Positions 40,753-53,886 are shown, counted from the stretch's first letter. The stretch is 64,000 nt of DNA from Sapria himalayana (GCA_029783825.1 JAREIK010010412.1:1-64000); one strand, 5' to 3'. Numbers and translations are program-made. Notes: generated by a model not told the origin, from the sequence alone.

Positions 40753-40755
40753 TAT
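40753..40755. repeat. Target-site duplication TAT, left copy
   Basis: The three bases before the CACCACAAGAAAA terminus are TAT. The three bases after the opposite terminus at 55082-55084 are also TAT. A 3-bp duplication is the rule for CACTA elements. Confidence 0.8.
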
Positions 40756-41215
40756 CACCACAAGAAAAATCTCTTATAGCTAGGGATAATTCCCTAGCTA
40801 AATAGGCATTTTTTATCACTAAATGGGATATAGTGATGGATTACTGATGAATCAGTTCACTATCTAAAGAGCTCCACGTTTAAATATAGGGAGGGAAAGT
40901 GACCCTAGCTAAATTTTTTGCGATGAAAAAATCTCTTGCCAAAAAATATAAATTCCCTAACTAAATCAGAAAGATTAATGAGATTTTCTATCGCTAAAAG
41001 TAAATAACGATAGAAGATTCCCAAGCTAAAGTGTTAACCGCTAAATTTTAGCGACAAAAATAGTACCTAGCTAAATAAATTTATCGATGGAAAAATCTGT
41101 TGCTAAATTAAAGATTTTCCTAGCTAAATTGGCTAGGGAAATTTCGCTAGCTAAATTAGCAAGGGATTTTTCCCTTTCTAATTTAGTAATGGATTTTCCC
41201 TAGCTATTTTAATTT
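40756..41215. repeat. Left subterminal repeats of the 14.3-kb CACTA element
   Basis: Repeated short motifs CTAGCTAAAT, TCCCTAGCTA, GCTAGGGA and TCGCTAAA appear in both orientations. They match the motifs of the right end, supporting that both termini belong to the same element. In CACTA elements such motifs are known or presumed binding sites for element-encoded proteins. Confidence 0.85.
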
Positions 41216-41849
41216 AATTACTTTTAAAATTTTTTAATTAAATATTTTAATATTTTAATATCAAATTGAATAAAAATGAAACTATAATTAATTTATAATA
41301 AACAAAAAATAAATTCATTTCATAATTTATTCTAATTCAATATATTACATAATTGAAACAAAAAAAATAACAAAATTTTATTACATCTTATTCATCAATG
41401 TATCTACTGACAGTGCATAAAGTATAATATATCCATTCATTGTCGTTGCTTTCTCTCCCTCTGCTCCTCCTATCACCATTTTTCTACTACTATATAGCTG
41501 TCCGAGTCATGACACATAATGTCTCGTAATAAATCTCATCACTTATACAAGCTTTGTATAGGGAACAATGTAGTATCATATCTGTAAGAAATTTAAACAA
41601 CTCAGTCAAATTAAAATAAAAAAAAGTTAAGTTTTAATAAATATATAAATTTTTAGTATATATGTAAATATATACTAGCATTTCACCCGTACATATATTA
41701 TTGTAGTATATATCACTTATACATTATTATGTTTACATATATACTGAGTGAAAATATACTCGGTATATATGTACATAAAATACTATAGTATTATATGTAT
41801 GTATAAACTGACTTTATTTGTAGTATATACCACATTTGTTGCTATTTCT

Positions 41850-42025
41850 GCTAACTTGCTGACACTGCTGCTCCTGTCGCTACTACCACTGCCACTACCA
41901 ATGCCACCGTTGTTGCCACCACTACTTCTACTACCACCGCTACTGTCGATACTGCCGATACTACCACCGCCACTGCCACCACTGCCACCACTGCCACCGC
42001 TGCCAGTGCTGCCGCTTCATGCTAT
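41850..42025. repeat. GC-rich trinucleotide minisatellite (GCCACCACT-type)
   Basis: An imperfect run of CTGCCACCACTGCCACC-type triplets stands out from AT-rich surroundings. The + strand frame that covers it (41748-42050) reads Leu-Pro-rich and the - strand reads Ser-Gly-rich, as expected of the triplet repeat. I do not call a gene, although repeats of this kind can occur in real low-complexity coding exons. Confidence 0.75.
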
Positions 42026-43440
42026 AGATGCCACTATTTTCGCTGCTTAAATATTTTTTCTATAATGGGAAAAATATTCAGATGGCTATGAAGCCATTTT
42101 CTAGTTTTCGGGCTGCAAATGGATGATTGAGCTAATTTTGATTAAAGAAAGTTACATGAAAAATAAAATGACATAATAATAAGATTTTTCCTCGTAAGTC
42201 ATAAGAAAATGGAAGGACTGACATGCTCATTTTAGTTCATTGTCAAGGGAGCTTATTGCAATCGAGGAGCACCAACTTGATCAGAGTAGTGCCATAGCTC
42301 TAATTTAGTTTTTAAGTTTAAACTAGCAGATGATACAATTTTACAATCAAACAACCGATCTTGTTTCACATCAGCAAGGTGCACATCAATTGCTCTCAAT
42401 AGTTTTTCTTACAAGAAAAAAAAGGTAATACTGAAGCTTAAGATTGAATCAATGAACATATACATACACTTCTCAAGTAATTTAATGGGTGGAAGAACAG
42501 AACCTCCAGCTATCCGCTATGGCCTTAGGATAGTTTTTGATCTGGATAATCCTAATTGTGCAGAAGCCATTTCCATATGGAACCAGACATCTACATTGAG
42601 CCATCTTTGTGCACAAATAGAGCAAACAACTAAAATGGACTCATCTTAGAGTAATATCTATTGTCTTTAGTCCTAGAACATTTACTACAATTAGTAATAG
42701 ACAATTCTAAAACATTTTTTATTCAAAATTTTGGTTATTCATGGTTGCAGTATGTAGTTCAATTGCATCTTTAAAAATACAACACCCACTCCAATCGGCT
42801 AGTATTTACTTTCTTGGAGATGGTGTTTGTGCTTCTGAATATGCATTAAAGAGGGATTATAGGCTGAGAAAAAATTCTTTTTGTTCTAGAGTAAGCATCA
42901 AGATCTTATAAAATGTGACTGATTTCTTTGTAAAGGCTAATGGTTCTAGACTTCACTCCCTCCAAGTTGAGTTGCTATAGTATTTCCTGGTTGAGCTTCT
43001 CCGTGGCAGCAACTTGCTAGAGGTTTTGCTGTTGCTGCTCTGACAAGCCAACTTCCTTTGTGTGAGTTTTTGTGCCTGCGATAAAATGAATGTAAATGCA
43101 ATGCATGTGCTATTTACATTCAATTTTATAGAGAATAAAATTCATTGACGAAGGTGGAGCACACAAGAAGCTTGCATGAACTCACCTGCTTGATTCTCGA
43201 TTCCCACTTCAGTCCCACAATGTTATGCTCTGAAAGTCAGAATTATTTTTTTGATATCATTTTGATATAATTTTGATCAATGAAACACGGTAAAAAACTA
43301 TTTGTTTATGAAGAAGCATTTAATCATTTAGTACAGAAGCTCCGGAGATAATCTCAATCAGTTCTTTCGTGATTGAAGTTTGATGAGTCATGTGGCCAAA
43401 AACCTAGTTTGTCAATACTGGTTCAGAAGAAATGAACTGA
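42026..43440. other. Less AT-rich interior segment, possible captured gene pieces
   Basis: This part of the CACTA element is less AT-rich than the rest and has short open frames, for example 42452-42649 (65 codons, containing PPAIRYGLRIVFDLDNPN) and a + frame near 42740-42900. I recognise no protein family. CACTA elements often carry fragments of host genes, so captured exons are possible, but the sequence alone does not prove it. A short stretch near 42915-42985 (TDFFVKANGSRLHSL) weakly recalls the end of Copia polyproteins; I do not rely on it. Confidence 0.35.
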
Positions 43441-43470
43441 GAGAGTGAGTGAGAGAAAGAGATCGACCTG

Positions 43471-43604
43471 TATAAAAGAGAGTGAATCGGCCGAGTAATT
43501 CACTGGCATTTTTGCTAAAACTAACCATGGCTACCATCCTGGCTCTCTATTCGCTGCAGGCATTCTCAAGCACCATGTTGATGGTTGAACAAGACATGGA
43601 ATGA
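43471..43604 (+). promoter_or_regulatory. TATA-like motif followed by a good-context ATG and 25-codon frame
   Basis: TATAAAAGAG at 43471-43480 is followed 47 bases later by AACCATGGCTACC, a start context well suited to plants (ATG at 43527). The frame begins MATILALYSLQAFSS and stops after 25 codons at 43604. This spacing resembles a plant core promoter with a short leader. It could be the captured 5' end of a host gene, or chance. I recognise no protein. Confidence 0.3.
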
Positions 43605-46390
43605 ACAAAACATAATAATAATTGTTTTTTGTGGGAGAAGAATATTACGGCACAATTTCTCTATTTGGGAGAGCGAGGTTGCTCACATAGGAGAACTAAA
43701 ACTTGGTCAGATTTTGAAGCATTTCGCCCATTGTTTCTCCTCCTTCAATCTCGTAAGAATCTTACTCGCCCATCTTATCACCATATTTGCTGATTCACAT
43801 TCTTTCTCCACCACCTGTCACATACACAAATTCGACAACAAAATCTAGAAGGGACACATACAAGCAAAATGAGTAATGAGGGAATAGAAAAACAAGCATG
43901 CATATTGCAACAGTAATGGTGAACGAAGTATAAGCAATCAAATTCAAGCAAAATTAGTTCCTCTAATAAACTTTTGAATTTTCACTAGCTAAATTATCCA
44001 AAAGCTGAAAAAAGGAAAAAAATAAATGGAGAGATCAACAACATACACAACATTAAATATTTAAAAATATTTCAATAACAAAAAGATAATTCAAGTATGT
44101 TATGATCAAAATTAACGAGGATAATTACACTTACACAAATTACAATCAAATAATCACATGTCAAATAATTTCCAATGTTACATTTTAAAAGAGTATCCTA
44201 CAACCAGCAGCTTGGGCCTCATGTAAGAATGAACAGCATGATCGGGCTAGAGAGATGAAAAGCACTATCACACTGAGTAAAGAAATCTCATCGAGCCTAT
44301 TATGTTATAATTATATCACATCGCTCTCATTAAAACAAATTTCTAATATAATCAAGCAAAAATACAGTCATACAATACAATCAATCATAAAATCACACCA
44401 GCCCACATCAATTCCTTGTGCATTTTTCTCTACTTTCTATGATCCTTAACCAAGCATATATGTACGAATGGACATGTATAACTATCTTAAAATATCAACC
44501 TGCCACATGTTTAATGCAAGTGTAAAGCAATTCAAACATTTTAATAATAATAAAGAGTAGATTTGCAAATGCACAAAGGATTTGAAAATATAACCTTCCA
44601 TCGCTTATGACAGGTACTTTTAATGAGTTTTAGAGAGTTGATTTGCAATTGCCAACTCATGAGAATTAATATCTTTCTTGCCGGGATATCACTAATTTGT
44701 AAATAAAGCAACAATCATAGAATAAAAAAATGCCACTAAATGAATTCTGACTAAAATATATGTCACACTTAAGAGATGAGTTCTTAAACTGCACATTGGC
44801 CTTTGAGTGACGATGAATATCTGATCAATGTGTCTTGTAACCAGAAGAATTCAAAAACTCAAAACTCCCAAAATGAGATGATGCCAACATTTGAATAGAC
44901 ACAACAAATGATACACAAACTGATTATCAACTTAAAAAGCATTAAGATTCTTATTAACTTGGCGACACACAAGTATTACATTGGCAATTGATTAGGTTTT
45001 TTTTAAATGATAAAAATGTATCAATTCAAAAACAAGTAAATTCTTTAAAAAAAAAGGGTTCATAGTTCATACTTGTTGGTGCACATTACTTGGTACCAAG
45101 AACAACATAGTTTGACCCGTTTGTCTTCTGAATTCATGAAATTTTGGACAAAATATTGCCAAAAGCATTCTTGTCCTCCTACATTTTTAGACTCGTTTTG
45201 AATTTAGCAATAAGTTTTTGCATAGTAAGGGGTTCGTTTTGCAGCAAAACACTAGGAAGGGATGCAATAAAAAACCAAAAAAATAGCTTCACCTGTATCA
45301 ATTGATCCACTCTAGCATTCAAATTGTCCGAAGATGCTTCCTTGTGAAAAGTTTGTAATATATAAAGTAGGTGGGAATTGATATCATTTGAAAGATGTTG
45401 AATGAGGGGATTAATAATTGAAGGGGGGGTATGATTTGATGATATTAAAACAAAGTAGGATTAATAGTCTTATTTCACATTTAAATATCTTTTGAATTAG
45501 CATGGAATATACTTAGACATACAGATTTAAAACACTTATTTTACACATTTATCAGAAAATCATTATAAATGAGAGATTTCTTAAGAGTTTATAGTAATTT
45601 ATAAGTAACTACCAATTATAATTGATATATTTTATAATCCAATTTTCAAATTCTTGTGGACTTCAAATAATGGATGACTATGTTCTTCCATTTGGTCTTC
45701 ATCTTCATGACTTATTCAAATGTTAAATTAGATATACTTTTCTATCTAATAAGATATCATATCTTTATGTGATGACAAAAATTTGTCAAAACTCTAAGAA
45801 TAGTAAGTCTCGAATTCAAGATTTATCATGCACGATCTCTTCAATCTTTTGAAGTAAGACTATCATGATAATATACTAGTACAATTTATTTTCTTATCTA
45901 GCCTTCATATTTTAAATACTTCCAAATATTAGGATACGATAAGATAGATATAGAGATCACATTCACACTCAAGTACATAAAACTCTTTCTTTAACAAGAT
46001 ATATAAAAAAGAGATAAATATCTCAACAAATTTACCCAATAACTTTGTAGAGACTGTGTTTGAAGAGACTATGTAATACACAAAATTTTCAAGTGATAAA
46101 TCATCTTAATATATTATTCTCTCATAAACAAATTTAACTTCAAAGTTATTATGAAAACCAATATTAGTATTTAAACAGTATCATGATCAATACTTACGAG
46201 GCAACCTTTTTGAGTATGAGATGTTATACTCAAAATTATATGAATTAGCAAAAAAATAACTCAAAAAAATAATAAAATATGTACAATTAGTATATAAAAT
46301 CTCAACTTGGATTGTGTCTGCTCACATGCTGACAGCTCATATATAAAGTATAAAAAAACATAAACACAAATAAAATACAACATCCTCAAA
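43605..46390. other. AT-rich interior of the CACTA element, no recognised gene
   Basis: Short frames at 43585-43848 (opening TTG, not ATG) and 44255-44449 have no recognisable motifs. No RNA gene or transposase motif is seen. Confidence 0.55.
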
Positions 46391-46935
46391 TTGATGAACA
46401 AATATTTATGATATCAATTTTTAAAAATAATAAATTGAAATTTATTCAAGACGTTCATGAAGATATTCATTTGTTAATTTATTATATGAACATAAAATAT
46501 ACGCATAATATCATTTTAGATCTTTTTTGTTGGAAAAAAAATAATTCATTTTCTATATATTTTATTTGTTAGTGAAATATCAAAATAAATATTATATATC
46601 ATTATCATGAAAACTTCTTAATAATATTATTTATCATTATACACCTGAGATTAAACACATAAGATTTTATTAATACAATTATTTATCAAAATAAATAACA
46701 AAATATAATATCCACTATAAATTGATGAACAAATACTAATGATATCAAATTTTAAAAAAATTGTTGAGATTTATTCAATACCTTCATGAAAATATTTACT
46801 AGTTAATTTATTATATAAACATAAATTATACACAATATAATCTTAAATCTTATTTTTTTGAAAGAAAAATAATTCATTTTATATACTTTATTTGCTCTTG
46901 AAACATCAAAATTAATACTATATATCATTATCTAA
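46391..46935. repeat. Diverged direct duplication, copies 331 bp apart
   Basis: A segment of about 220 bp beginning TTGATGAACAAATA at 46391 recurs at 46722. Shared landmarks in the same order are GATATCAA, TTTATTCAA, TTCATGAA, TTAATTTATTATAT, AAATAATTCATTTT and TATATATCATTATC. Substitutions and small indels are frequent. Confidence 0.82.
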
Positions 46936-49899
46936 TTAATATAATAAAAAATAAAAAGAGAAAAAATAATATTCAATCTCTTCAAATAAATAATTAATCT
47001 AAAATATCTCACTTATGATCATTATCATTAGATTTAATTATGTATCTATATCAAATCTCAAAATAATTAATATTATATTATTTTTCAAATATATAAAATC
47101 CCAATTTAAATATGAATGCTTGAATAATTGTAAAGCATTGATCCCTAAAAGAAATCTAGGGCCTAAAAATTTCATCTCATCCTCCAGTATTTGATAAGCT
47201 GCATCTATCTGAATCTATAATAAAAAATCTAAATAATTATTAATTATGCTTATTAAATTAATTATATCTGATATTATAATAATCAGATAATTAATCTTAC
47301 ATATGATTTTCTAATATGTGAAAGTTAGCTAAATAAATCAGATCAAACATTAATCTAATATTTTACTCAATCAAAATATCCATTACAATATAAGTCAAAT
47401 GATCAACTCAAAGTACATATATCAACTACATATCTTATCTATGACAATATAATCTCTCACTAAGTATATAATTTTATCTTATGAAAATATCTAATTTATT
47501 CAAGGTCCTTCATATAAAAATACAACTAAAAATACTCATTGAGCTGAGTGGTTCACATATCATCTTCTTTAACAACAAGAATATTATGCACATATAAAAT
47601 TAATAAAATCAACCAACTAAAAATTTCCAATTCAAGCACTCCATGACTATTTAAGTTATACAATATCTTCTATAATATACAAGTAATATTCAAAATTTAG
47701 ATAGTTACTCAATATATATACTTATATATCCTCTTTGTTATTACCATGAATAAATATAATCATGTATGGCTCATGTATTAATCATCTATTAGATGATGCC
47801 AGCTCTATACTAATATCATTTTGATAATAGGAAAAAAATATCTTAAAAATTCTCAATAAATATTAAAATGAACTCTCACAATAAGAGTCACCTTAAAATA
47901 ATCTACATTCTTATCTGAATAAATTATTACAATAAAAAAATCACAAACAACCAATAATAACCAATCATATGTGTAAATGTACTAATTCCTATATCTAATT
48001 GATGTTGATATTTTTCTTTTCTAGCATAGTTTAATAATATCTAAGATAATATAATACTTCATAAAAAAATTTGAGTATCATATTATTAATAGAAGGAATA
48101 ATAAAAGAGATTAAAGAAATAAAAAATATTAGAATAATAATACATATGAATTAGAGTATTATGGAGAACAACATTTCAATTTCTTCCAAAAAATAATCAA
48201 AAGATCAAAATCAAAAAAATCAACTATAAAATTATCTAGCTTCTCAAGAGCCTCTCTCTACTTTAAATAGGTTGTTTATATTATTTTTTTCCTAATATAA
48301 TTTTTTATTCCTATATAATCAACTCTTCTCATTCTCAACTGATTCTATGTTGGGAGGAGAAAAATTTTTTTTATAATCAACTAATTTCAAAAGAGTTATC
48401 AGATCATCTAGATTTGAAATAAATCATTATAAGCAAGGAATACCTTCACTTGTGCCTGCACCTATCTCAATTCTCATGAGAAATGCCTTTTAAAAATATG
48501 GGTTGATCAAAAATTTTATAAGAACAATTATACATGTTCAAAGAAAATAAACATTTAAAATAGATAAAAATTTTGGGATAACACATTAATTTATATTTTC
48601 TTATAACATTATTCAACGAGATTATGACATATGAAATTATGTGTTGCTATTCCTATAATGTGTTTCTTTTTTATTTGATAATGCAATATGATTTTAAAAG
48701 AGACCCAATATTATATGCCACATATGACTATTCTTCATTGATGTCAAAGCCCAAATATTAATTATAAAGAGCCATATTTTTTACTAACAAAAACTTACAT
48801 CCATAATTAAGTTAATAAATAAAAATTTTATACCAATTTTAAACATTTTCAAGGCATGCACCATAATCATTATGCCTAATTTCCCTTCCCAATGAAAAAA
48901 AGGATGGCCCTACCAAAAAATGAAAAGAAACCCCAAACAACCTGACAATATCATCCCTTGATTGTTAACCTAACCATCACAGTCGACATAATAGTTGAAA
49001 ATCATGAAGCAAAATGGCTTAAAATTTCATTGCTTTGGTTTCATTCTGACATTTTAGTCTCAAGTTCATAAGTAGAGAGAATAAGATATTGATTATACAT
49101 CATCATCATACTAGTTGTATGGCAAGAATCCATGGGATCTCACAACTGATTGCTGATTGTGACAAGAGAAAACATACTAGCAAGTTCAGGTCAATCAAAT
49201 GACAAAGATAAGAAAGGAGACGTGTATCAGCTTTCTATCAAAAATTGCTCACTAAAATAATTTTTTTCATTTTATCATCTGTGGGTAACAGAAAAAAGGA
49301 CCTTGAAAAAATTTAACTAATTTATCATTCAAGAGAACAAACCTAAAGACTAATTTCTTCCAGAAATAACTCTTTCACAACAATTATTAATGAAAATCAC
49401 ACTAGATATGTAGAAAATTGGAGAAATCAATCACAAAAATATCCAATTTGAATAAAATCAGTCTTTGGTGATGATAGTACAAACATTCATATGAATGTTT
49501 GGGTGAAATGGAAAATTAAGTGCCTTTAAAATCCTATTTCAATGGAGGCAGTAATGATAAGCAATAACAGTGGTGGCTGCTAGTGTGACTGAAATAGTAT
49601 GATCAGATTCAGATATAACTATAATACAAGTTGAATTTGAAGTAAAACAAAAAGGAACATTTTATTTATCATTAAATCAACATGGTTAGACATGTAGTAT
49701 ATCAAGAATCACAAATACTAAGGACCCTTTCGATCCTAGAAGCACTCTTAAACTAGACAACATGAGATAAATTATGAAAAGTATACACATATGCATCAAA
49801 AAATAACTAAAATGGAATTGGAAAATCATAGCAAAGATTATTCCTTGCCAACAGAAGAAGAAAAAGAAGTCATGGAAAATAGCTTTTATTATTATATAT
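46936..49899. other. AT-rich interior of the CACTA element, no recognised gene
   Basis: I see nothing I can support as a gene or RNA. The frame at 49686-49913 on - is short, hydrophobic and without known motifs. A perfect 20-bp palindrome lies at 49481-49500. Confidence 0.55.
49481..49500. repeat. Perfect 20-bp palindrome
   Basis: AAACATTCATATGAATGTTT equals its own reverse complement. It has no spacer, so it could extrude as a short cruciform or bind a symmetric protein. In a long AT-rich region it may also be chance. Confidence 0.9.
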
Positions 49900-50290
49900 A
49901 TAATAAGATACAATTATTTAAAGTTACATGTTATTATACATATAGTATATATAACTATTAATATTTTTATATATTTAAACATATAATTATATATAAATAT
50001 ATTCATACAAATAGTTACAGAAATATATACAGTTATAAATAAATATATAGATTTACATATATGTATACATAGTTATAAATATAGTTATATTTAATATTGT
50101 AGAGTGTTATATAGTTATACAAATATTTATATATAGTTATACAAATATTTATATATAGGTATACAAATATTTATACATAGTTACACACATATAGTTAAAT
50201 ATAATGTTGTATGTTATTATAGATGTAATTATAAATATAGTTACATGTGGATATACATATAGTTACACATATAATCATAATTCTAAACAC
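49900..50290. repeat. Segment related to the 548-bp tandem repeat at 62150-64000
   Basis: The text CAAATATTTATA, TAGTTACACACATATAGTTA, AATGTTGTATGTTATTATA, GTAATTATAAATATAGTTAC and ATGTGG appears in the same order as in each unit of the tandem repeat at the right end of the window. Within this segment, ATACAAATATTTATA occurs three times in about 65 bp. It is a single, partly rearranged copy inside the 14.3-kb CACTA element. Confidence 0.75.
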
Positions 50291-50349
50291 TTAAAATAAT
50301 CAAATTTTACTTGCATTATCATGATAAATTTTTTGAATCCAAGATTTTT

Positions 50350-50440
50350 AAAAAGTTAATAGTTGGATGGTTGGTGGCATCATTAAATGGGTGTAAGCCC
50401 TGGGTTTGAACCTATCATTATTCTTTGAAGTAGTATATTT
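50350..50440 (+). ncRNA. Possible tRNA-derived SINE or pol III promoter relic
   Basis: GGGTTTGAACCTATC at about 50401-50415 resembles a tRNA B box (GGTTCGAANCC). A degenerate A-box-like stretch (TAGTTGGATGGTTGGTGGC) lies about 45 bp upstream. No full tRNA cloverleaf can be drawn and no A/T tail or target duplication was recognised. A chance match is possible. Confidence 0.3.
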
Positions 50441-52719
50441 TGGTAAACCCTATAAGAATCAAAAATTGATTTTTGAATTCTGGAACTATTATTTTAGTTT
50501 TATATTTTTTTAAAACTTCTGTGAGATAAACAAAGTTGATGTATTTTAGTGCATCAAAAGTTTGTAAAAGTTATAATGTTATAGGAAAAAATGTTAAGGG
50601 GACCCAAAATGAAAATAATTATGTTTTATTACAATTTTTAATTTTAATATAACATTTGGGGACCCAAATCCAAAATATTTATGATTTGGGTCTTCCAAAT
50701 TCCTATGCTGATAATTACCTTCCTTTATTCATATGGTATGCATATACCCAAGTATGCATATGAGTTTATGCATAACTCATTTTTTACATAAAAAAAACAT
50801 ATGCATATAGAGTTTATACATACTCTGTATGCATAAACATATGCATAAACTCATTTTGCATACTGAGTAAGTAGAAATGAGTTTATGCATAATATTTTTT
50901 TAATTATATTGGGATAATTATGAGTATCTGAATTTAGGTACTAAAATATAACCCAAATCATAGATATTTTTTATTTTGGATTCCATAACATATTTATTCA
51001 TTATGTGTGTGTGTGTGTGTGTGTAGATTAAGGATGAAAATATTAAGTATTATTATTATTAGTAGTGTTGTGGGGGGATTCCATTTTTTTTTGCAAAGTT
51101 AGATAAAATTTAGTGTTGTTTTTGGAAGCAACAAAATAAAAAGTATAGTACTTTCATTGTCAAGAAAATCTATTTAATAAAATTTGAAATTTAACTAATT
51201 TAAGAAAATAATTCTCAGAGCAATATTTCTACTTTTTAGTTGTATCAATGAATAATATTTATTTTTTTTGTTAGTTTGTTTGGTAATTTAAGAAATGCAA
51301 GCCTAATCTTTTTTTCTATTTTGAAGATTAGAATGATTTGGATTTCTTGTTATGCATGTAATTGCTACTTAAAAACTATAAGCCTACTCTATTTTCATGT
51401 TCTTTTTTCTCTCAATAATTTGGATTTTTTGGCTCCTTTGTGAGACTAATAATTATTCTTGATCACTAATTTATTTTTGATATTTTTTTAATTACTATGT
51501 GATCAACTCGAAAACTTACGAAATACCTTTATGCGACATCATAAGCAAGGTCTCTTTGTTCAGGCTTCTTTGTGTGCCATCCAAAACTATAATAAAACCT
51601 TAATTTATCATTTTCATTATACATGATGAATAGTTCTACACTTAGTCCCTTACAAGGGATTTGAACATAATGAAGGTTGATGTGTTAGATTTAGCTTGGG
51701 TTTAGGTTGGCTTTTAACCTATCGACTTGCATTCCTACAAATAATTTTGAAATATTAAAAATTTAAGATATAATATATAAAAAATGATCATATGACATAC
51801 AAATCATGTAAGTGCTAAATCTATTTTTCAAATTAAATTTATATTCTCTTTAATTTGGTTCAAATTAGAAGAATAATCAAATTATGATGTTAGTATGAAT
51901 ATAATCAACCCTCATATGACTTATGAAATGTCATCCCTCCGGTGGCTATTAATCTAGCATGAAATGAATATAAATCATTCTAGTGGTAGGAATAATAATA
52001 AATCTTTCTTTTATGGTGGAATATAAATTGATGGACGAATTAACTTCCCAATTATTGATCATACAATAAATACAAGTGGCTCGGACAATATTGAGAAGTA
52101 ATTATTTGATATGAGTACATAATGAGTTTATAATGACTTAGAATAATTTAAGAATGACACTGCACAAGGGTTTATTATCATGATCCTAGGGCACTCTCAT
52201 TCAGGGGTTGTGATGTGCTTAGTTTGATTAGTTAAATTTCATAGGATTTAAAATACTTTAAATTCCAATATAAGATGTTTTTGCATTTTTAATCATATGT
52301 TTTTACAATTGTTATAAATTGCTTATAAAGTATAGTAAAAGTTTATATATATTGTTTATATAGATATATAGATATAATTATGTTTAAATAGTTTATGTAT
52401 ATTGTTTTTATAGTTATATAGATATAGTTATGTTTAAACACACTTATATTTATGTATACTATTTTTGTATACAGTATATAGTTATGTATATTGAAGCAGT
52501 TATTAATTTGGCATACCTACTGTGCACCATCAAAATCCACGCAATGACAATGCATTATATCACAAATACATGAAGTATGTATACGAATAAGTTTATAAAC
52601 AAAATCCAAGCAAACCACGGTGAATAAAGAAGAATAATTTCAGAAACAATAAATAACTGAATCAATATGCATAAGCTTAATCTTCAGTTAAGCAATCCAA
52701 GATAATTGATGAAGTATAA
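50441..52719. other. AT-rich interior of the CACTA element, no recognised gene
   Basis: The region has a (TG)n run at 51004-51024, a cluster of ATGCATA and TATGCATA motifs in both orientations at 50730-50890, and a tandem duplication of about 60 bp near 52340-52440 (TATAGATATA...TTATGTTTAAA twice). No coding region is supported. Confidence 0.55.
51004..51024. repeat. (TG)n microsatellite
   Basis: A pure TG dinucleotide run of about ten units. Confidence 0.95.
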
Positions 52720-52792
52720 ATGTATAAAATGTACCTCAAATCAAATAACAAATTAATACTTAAACCTCAAATAAATATTGTTGCGTCAGCAT

Positions 52793-52866
52793 CAAGTGAT
52801 AGATGGCAGAATACGAAGGAATTCGGTTCACTTGTTAAAGATGCGTCGGCGTCGAGAGACAGAATG
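52793..52866. repeat. Pair of related CG-containing motifs
   Basis: GCGTCAGCATCAAGTGATAG at 52793 and GCGTCGGCGTCGAGAGACAG at 52843 are similar 20-bp motifs, 50 bp apart, with several CG dinucleotides in otherwise CG-poor DNA. The + frame at 52720-52911 reads ASASSDRW and ASASRDRM across them. I recognise no family. Confidence 0.7.
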
Positions 52867-52915
52867 TATATTTTAGGAAAATATTTATATTTTAAATTAT
52901 TAAAACATTAAATAA

Positions 52916-52918
<3 letters not shown>

Positions 52919-52947
<29 letters not shown>
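52919..52947. repeat. (AT)n microsatellite
   Basis: A pure AT run of about 14 units. Confidence 0.95.
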
Positions 52948-52952
<5 letters not shown>

Positions 52953-53886
52953 ATAATAAATACTCATTAATTTTATTTACTATTAAAATTTTTCAACTAA
53001 ATTAATGTGCGTGTAGCAAGGTATAAATGAAAAACAAATACCTTACAATTTTTTATTATAATATTAATTAAATAATATGAAATAATTTTAAAGGCATAAA
53101 ATTTCATATTATTTGATATCATTAATAATGTTTAAAATTCAAAAAATTACTTAAATGTAATAAGATAATTAAAAAAAGTTATATTTATTATTTTAATAAA
53201 AACTTAATGTTAAAAGCTAATGTAAAAATATTACTCAATTGTTTAATACGTATAAATTTTAGTAAGAGCAAACATCTATGTATTTATTTATAAATATTAA
53301 TTTATTTTCTTTTAACTTTATTAAAAAACTTATATTTTTATTATATTTCAAGATTTTCAAAATTTGTATTAATTATTTTCTTAAAAGTTTTCTATTATCA
53401 TAATTTTATTTACTTATAATAATATTAATTTTACTAGTTTATTCATCAATTTAGATATTTTTGAAAATATTTTTTATTTTATTATAATATGAATTAATTT
53501 AAATTTATATTAGTAGAAATTTTAATATATGTTAATTGAATTGTTAAAATATCGAAAAAATTATTATACTTATTGAATTTATTATTTAATGTTACTTTAA
53601 TACAAATTTTTAAGTTTCGTAATTTAAAATTTTAGAAAAATTTTTTCAATAATTTTTAAAAAATTAATACATCATAAAAATAGTTATTTTAGTCATTTTT
53701 AATAGAATTTTTTTATTTTTATATTTTAAAAAGTATTTATTTATAATATAATTTTTTTTATTTTATGAGGAGAATGTATTCCTTAAGGATTGCTCATCTA
53801 TAGACCATTAACATACATTTAATGAACAAAATTAAATAAAATATTAAAACTAATAATAAATAAATAATAATTAAATAATTAAATAT
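52948..53886. other. Very AT-rich stretch before the right subterminal repeats
   Basis: Almost entirely A and T, with no coding region, RNA gene or longer repeat that I can support. Confidence 0.6.

Larger units (their letters stand above)
27839..40755. repeat. 9-bp purine-rich satellite, block 4 (largest)
   Basis: Nearly 13 kb of degenerate AAGAAGAAT units, purines on the + strand throughout. The block contains homogeneous sub-blocks in which the unit is GATAAGAAG or GACAAGAAG (listed separately), a higher-order repeat zone at about 31130-35540, and several (AAT)n runs. Open frames on both strands here, such as 37600-38058 and 39780-40445, follow the repeat period and are not genes. The right edge is the target site of the 14.3-kb CACTA element. 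Confidence 0.94.

Noticed and set aside
42890..42990. Weak likeness to the end of a Copia polyprotein (TDFFVKA...RLHSL)
   Set aside because: Only a few residues fit, no upstream RNase H or RT motifs were found and the frame is interrupted.
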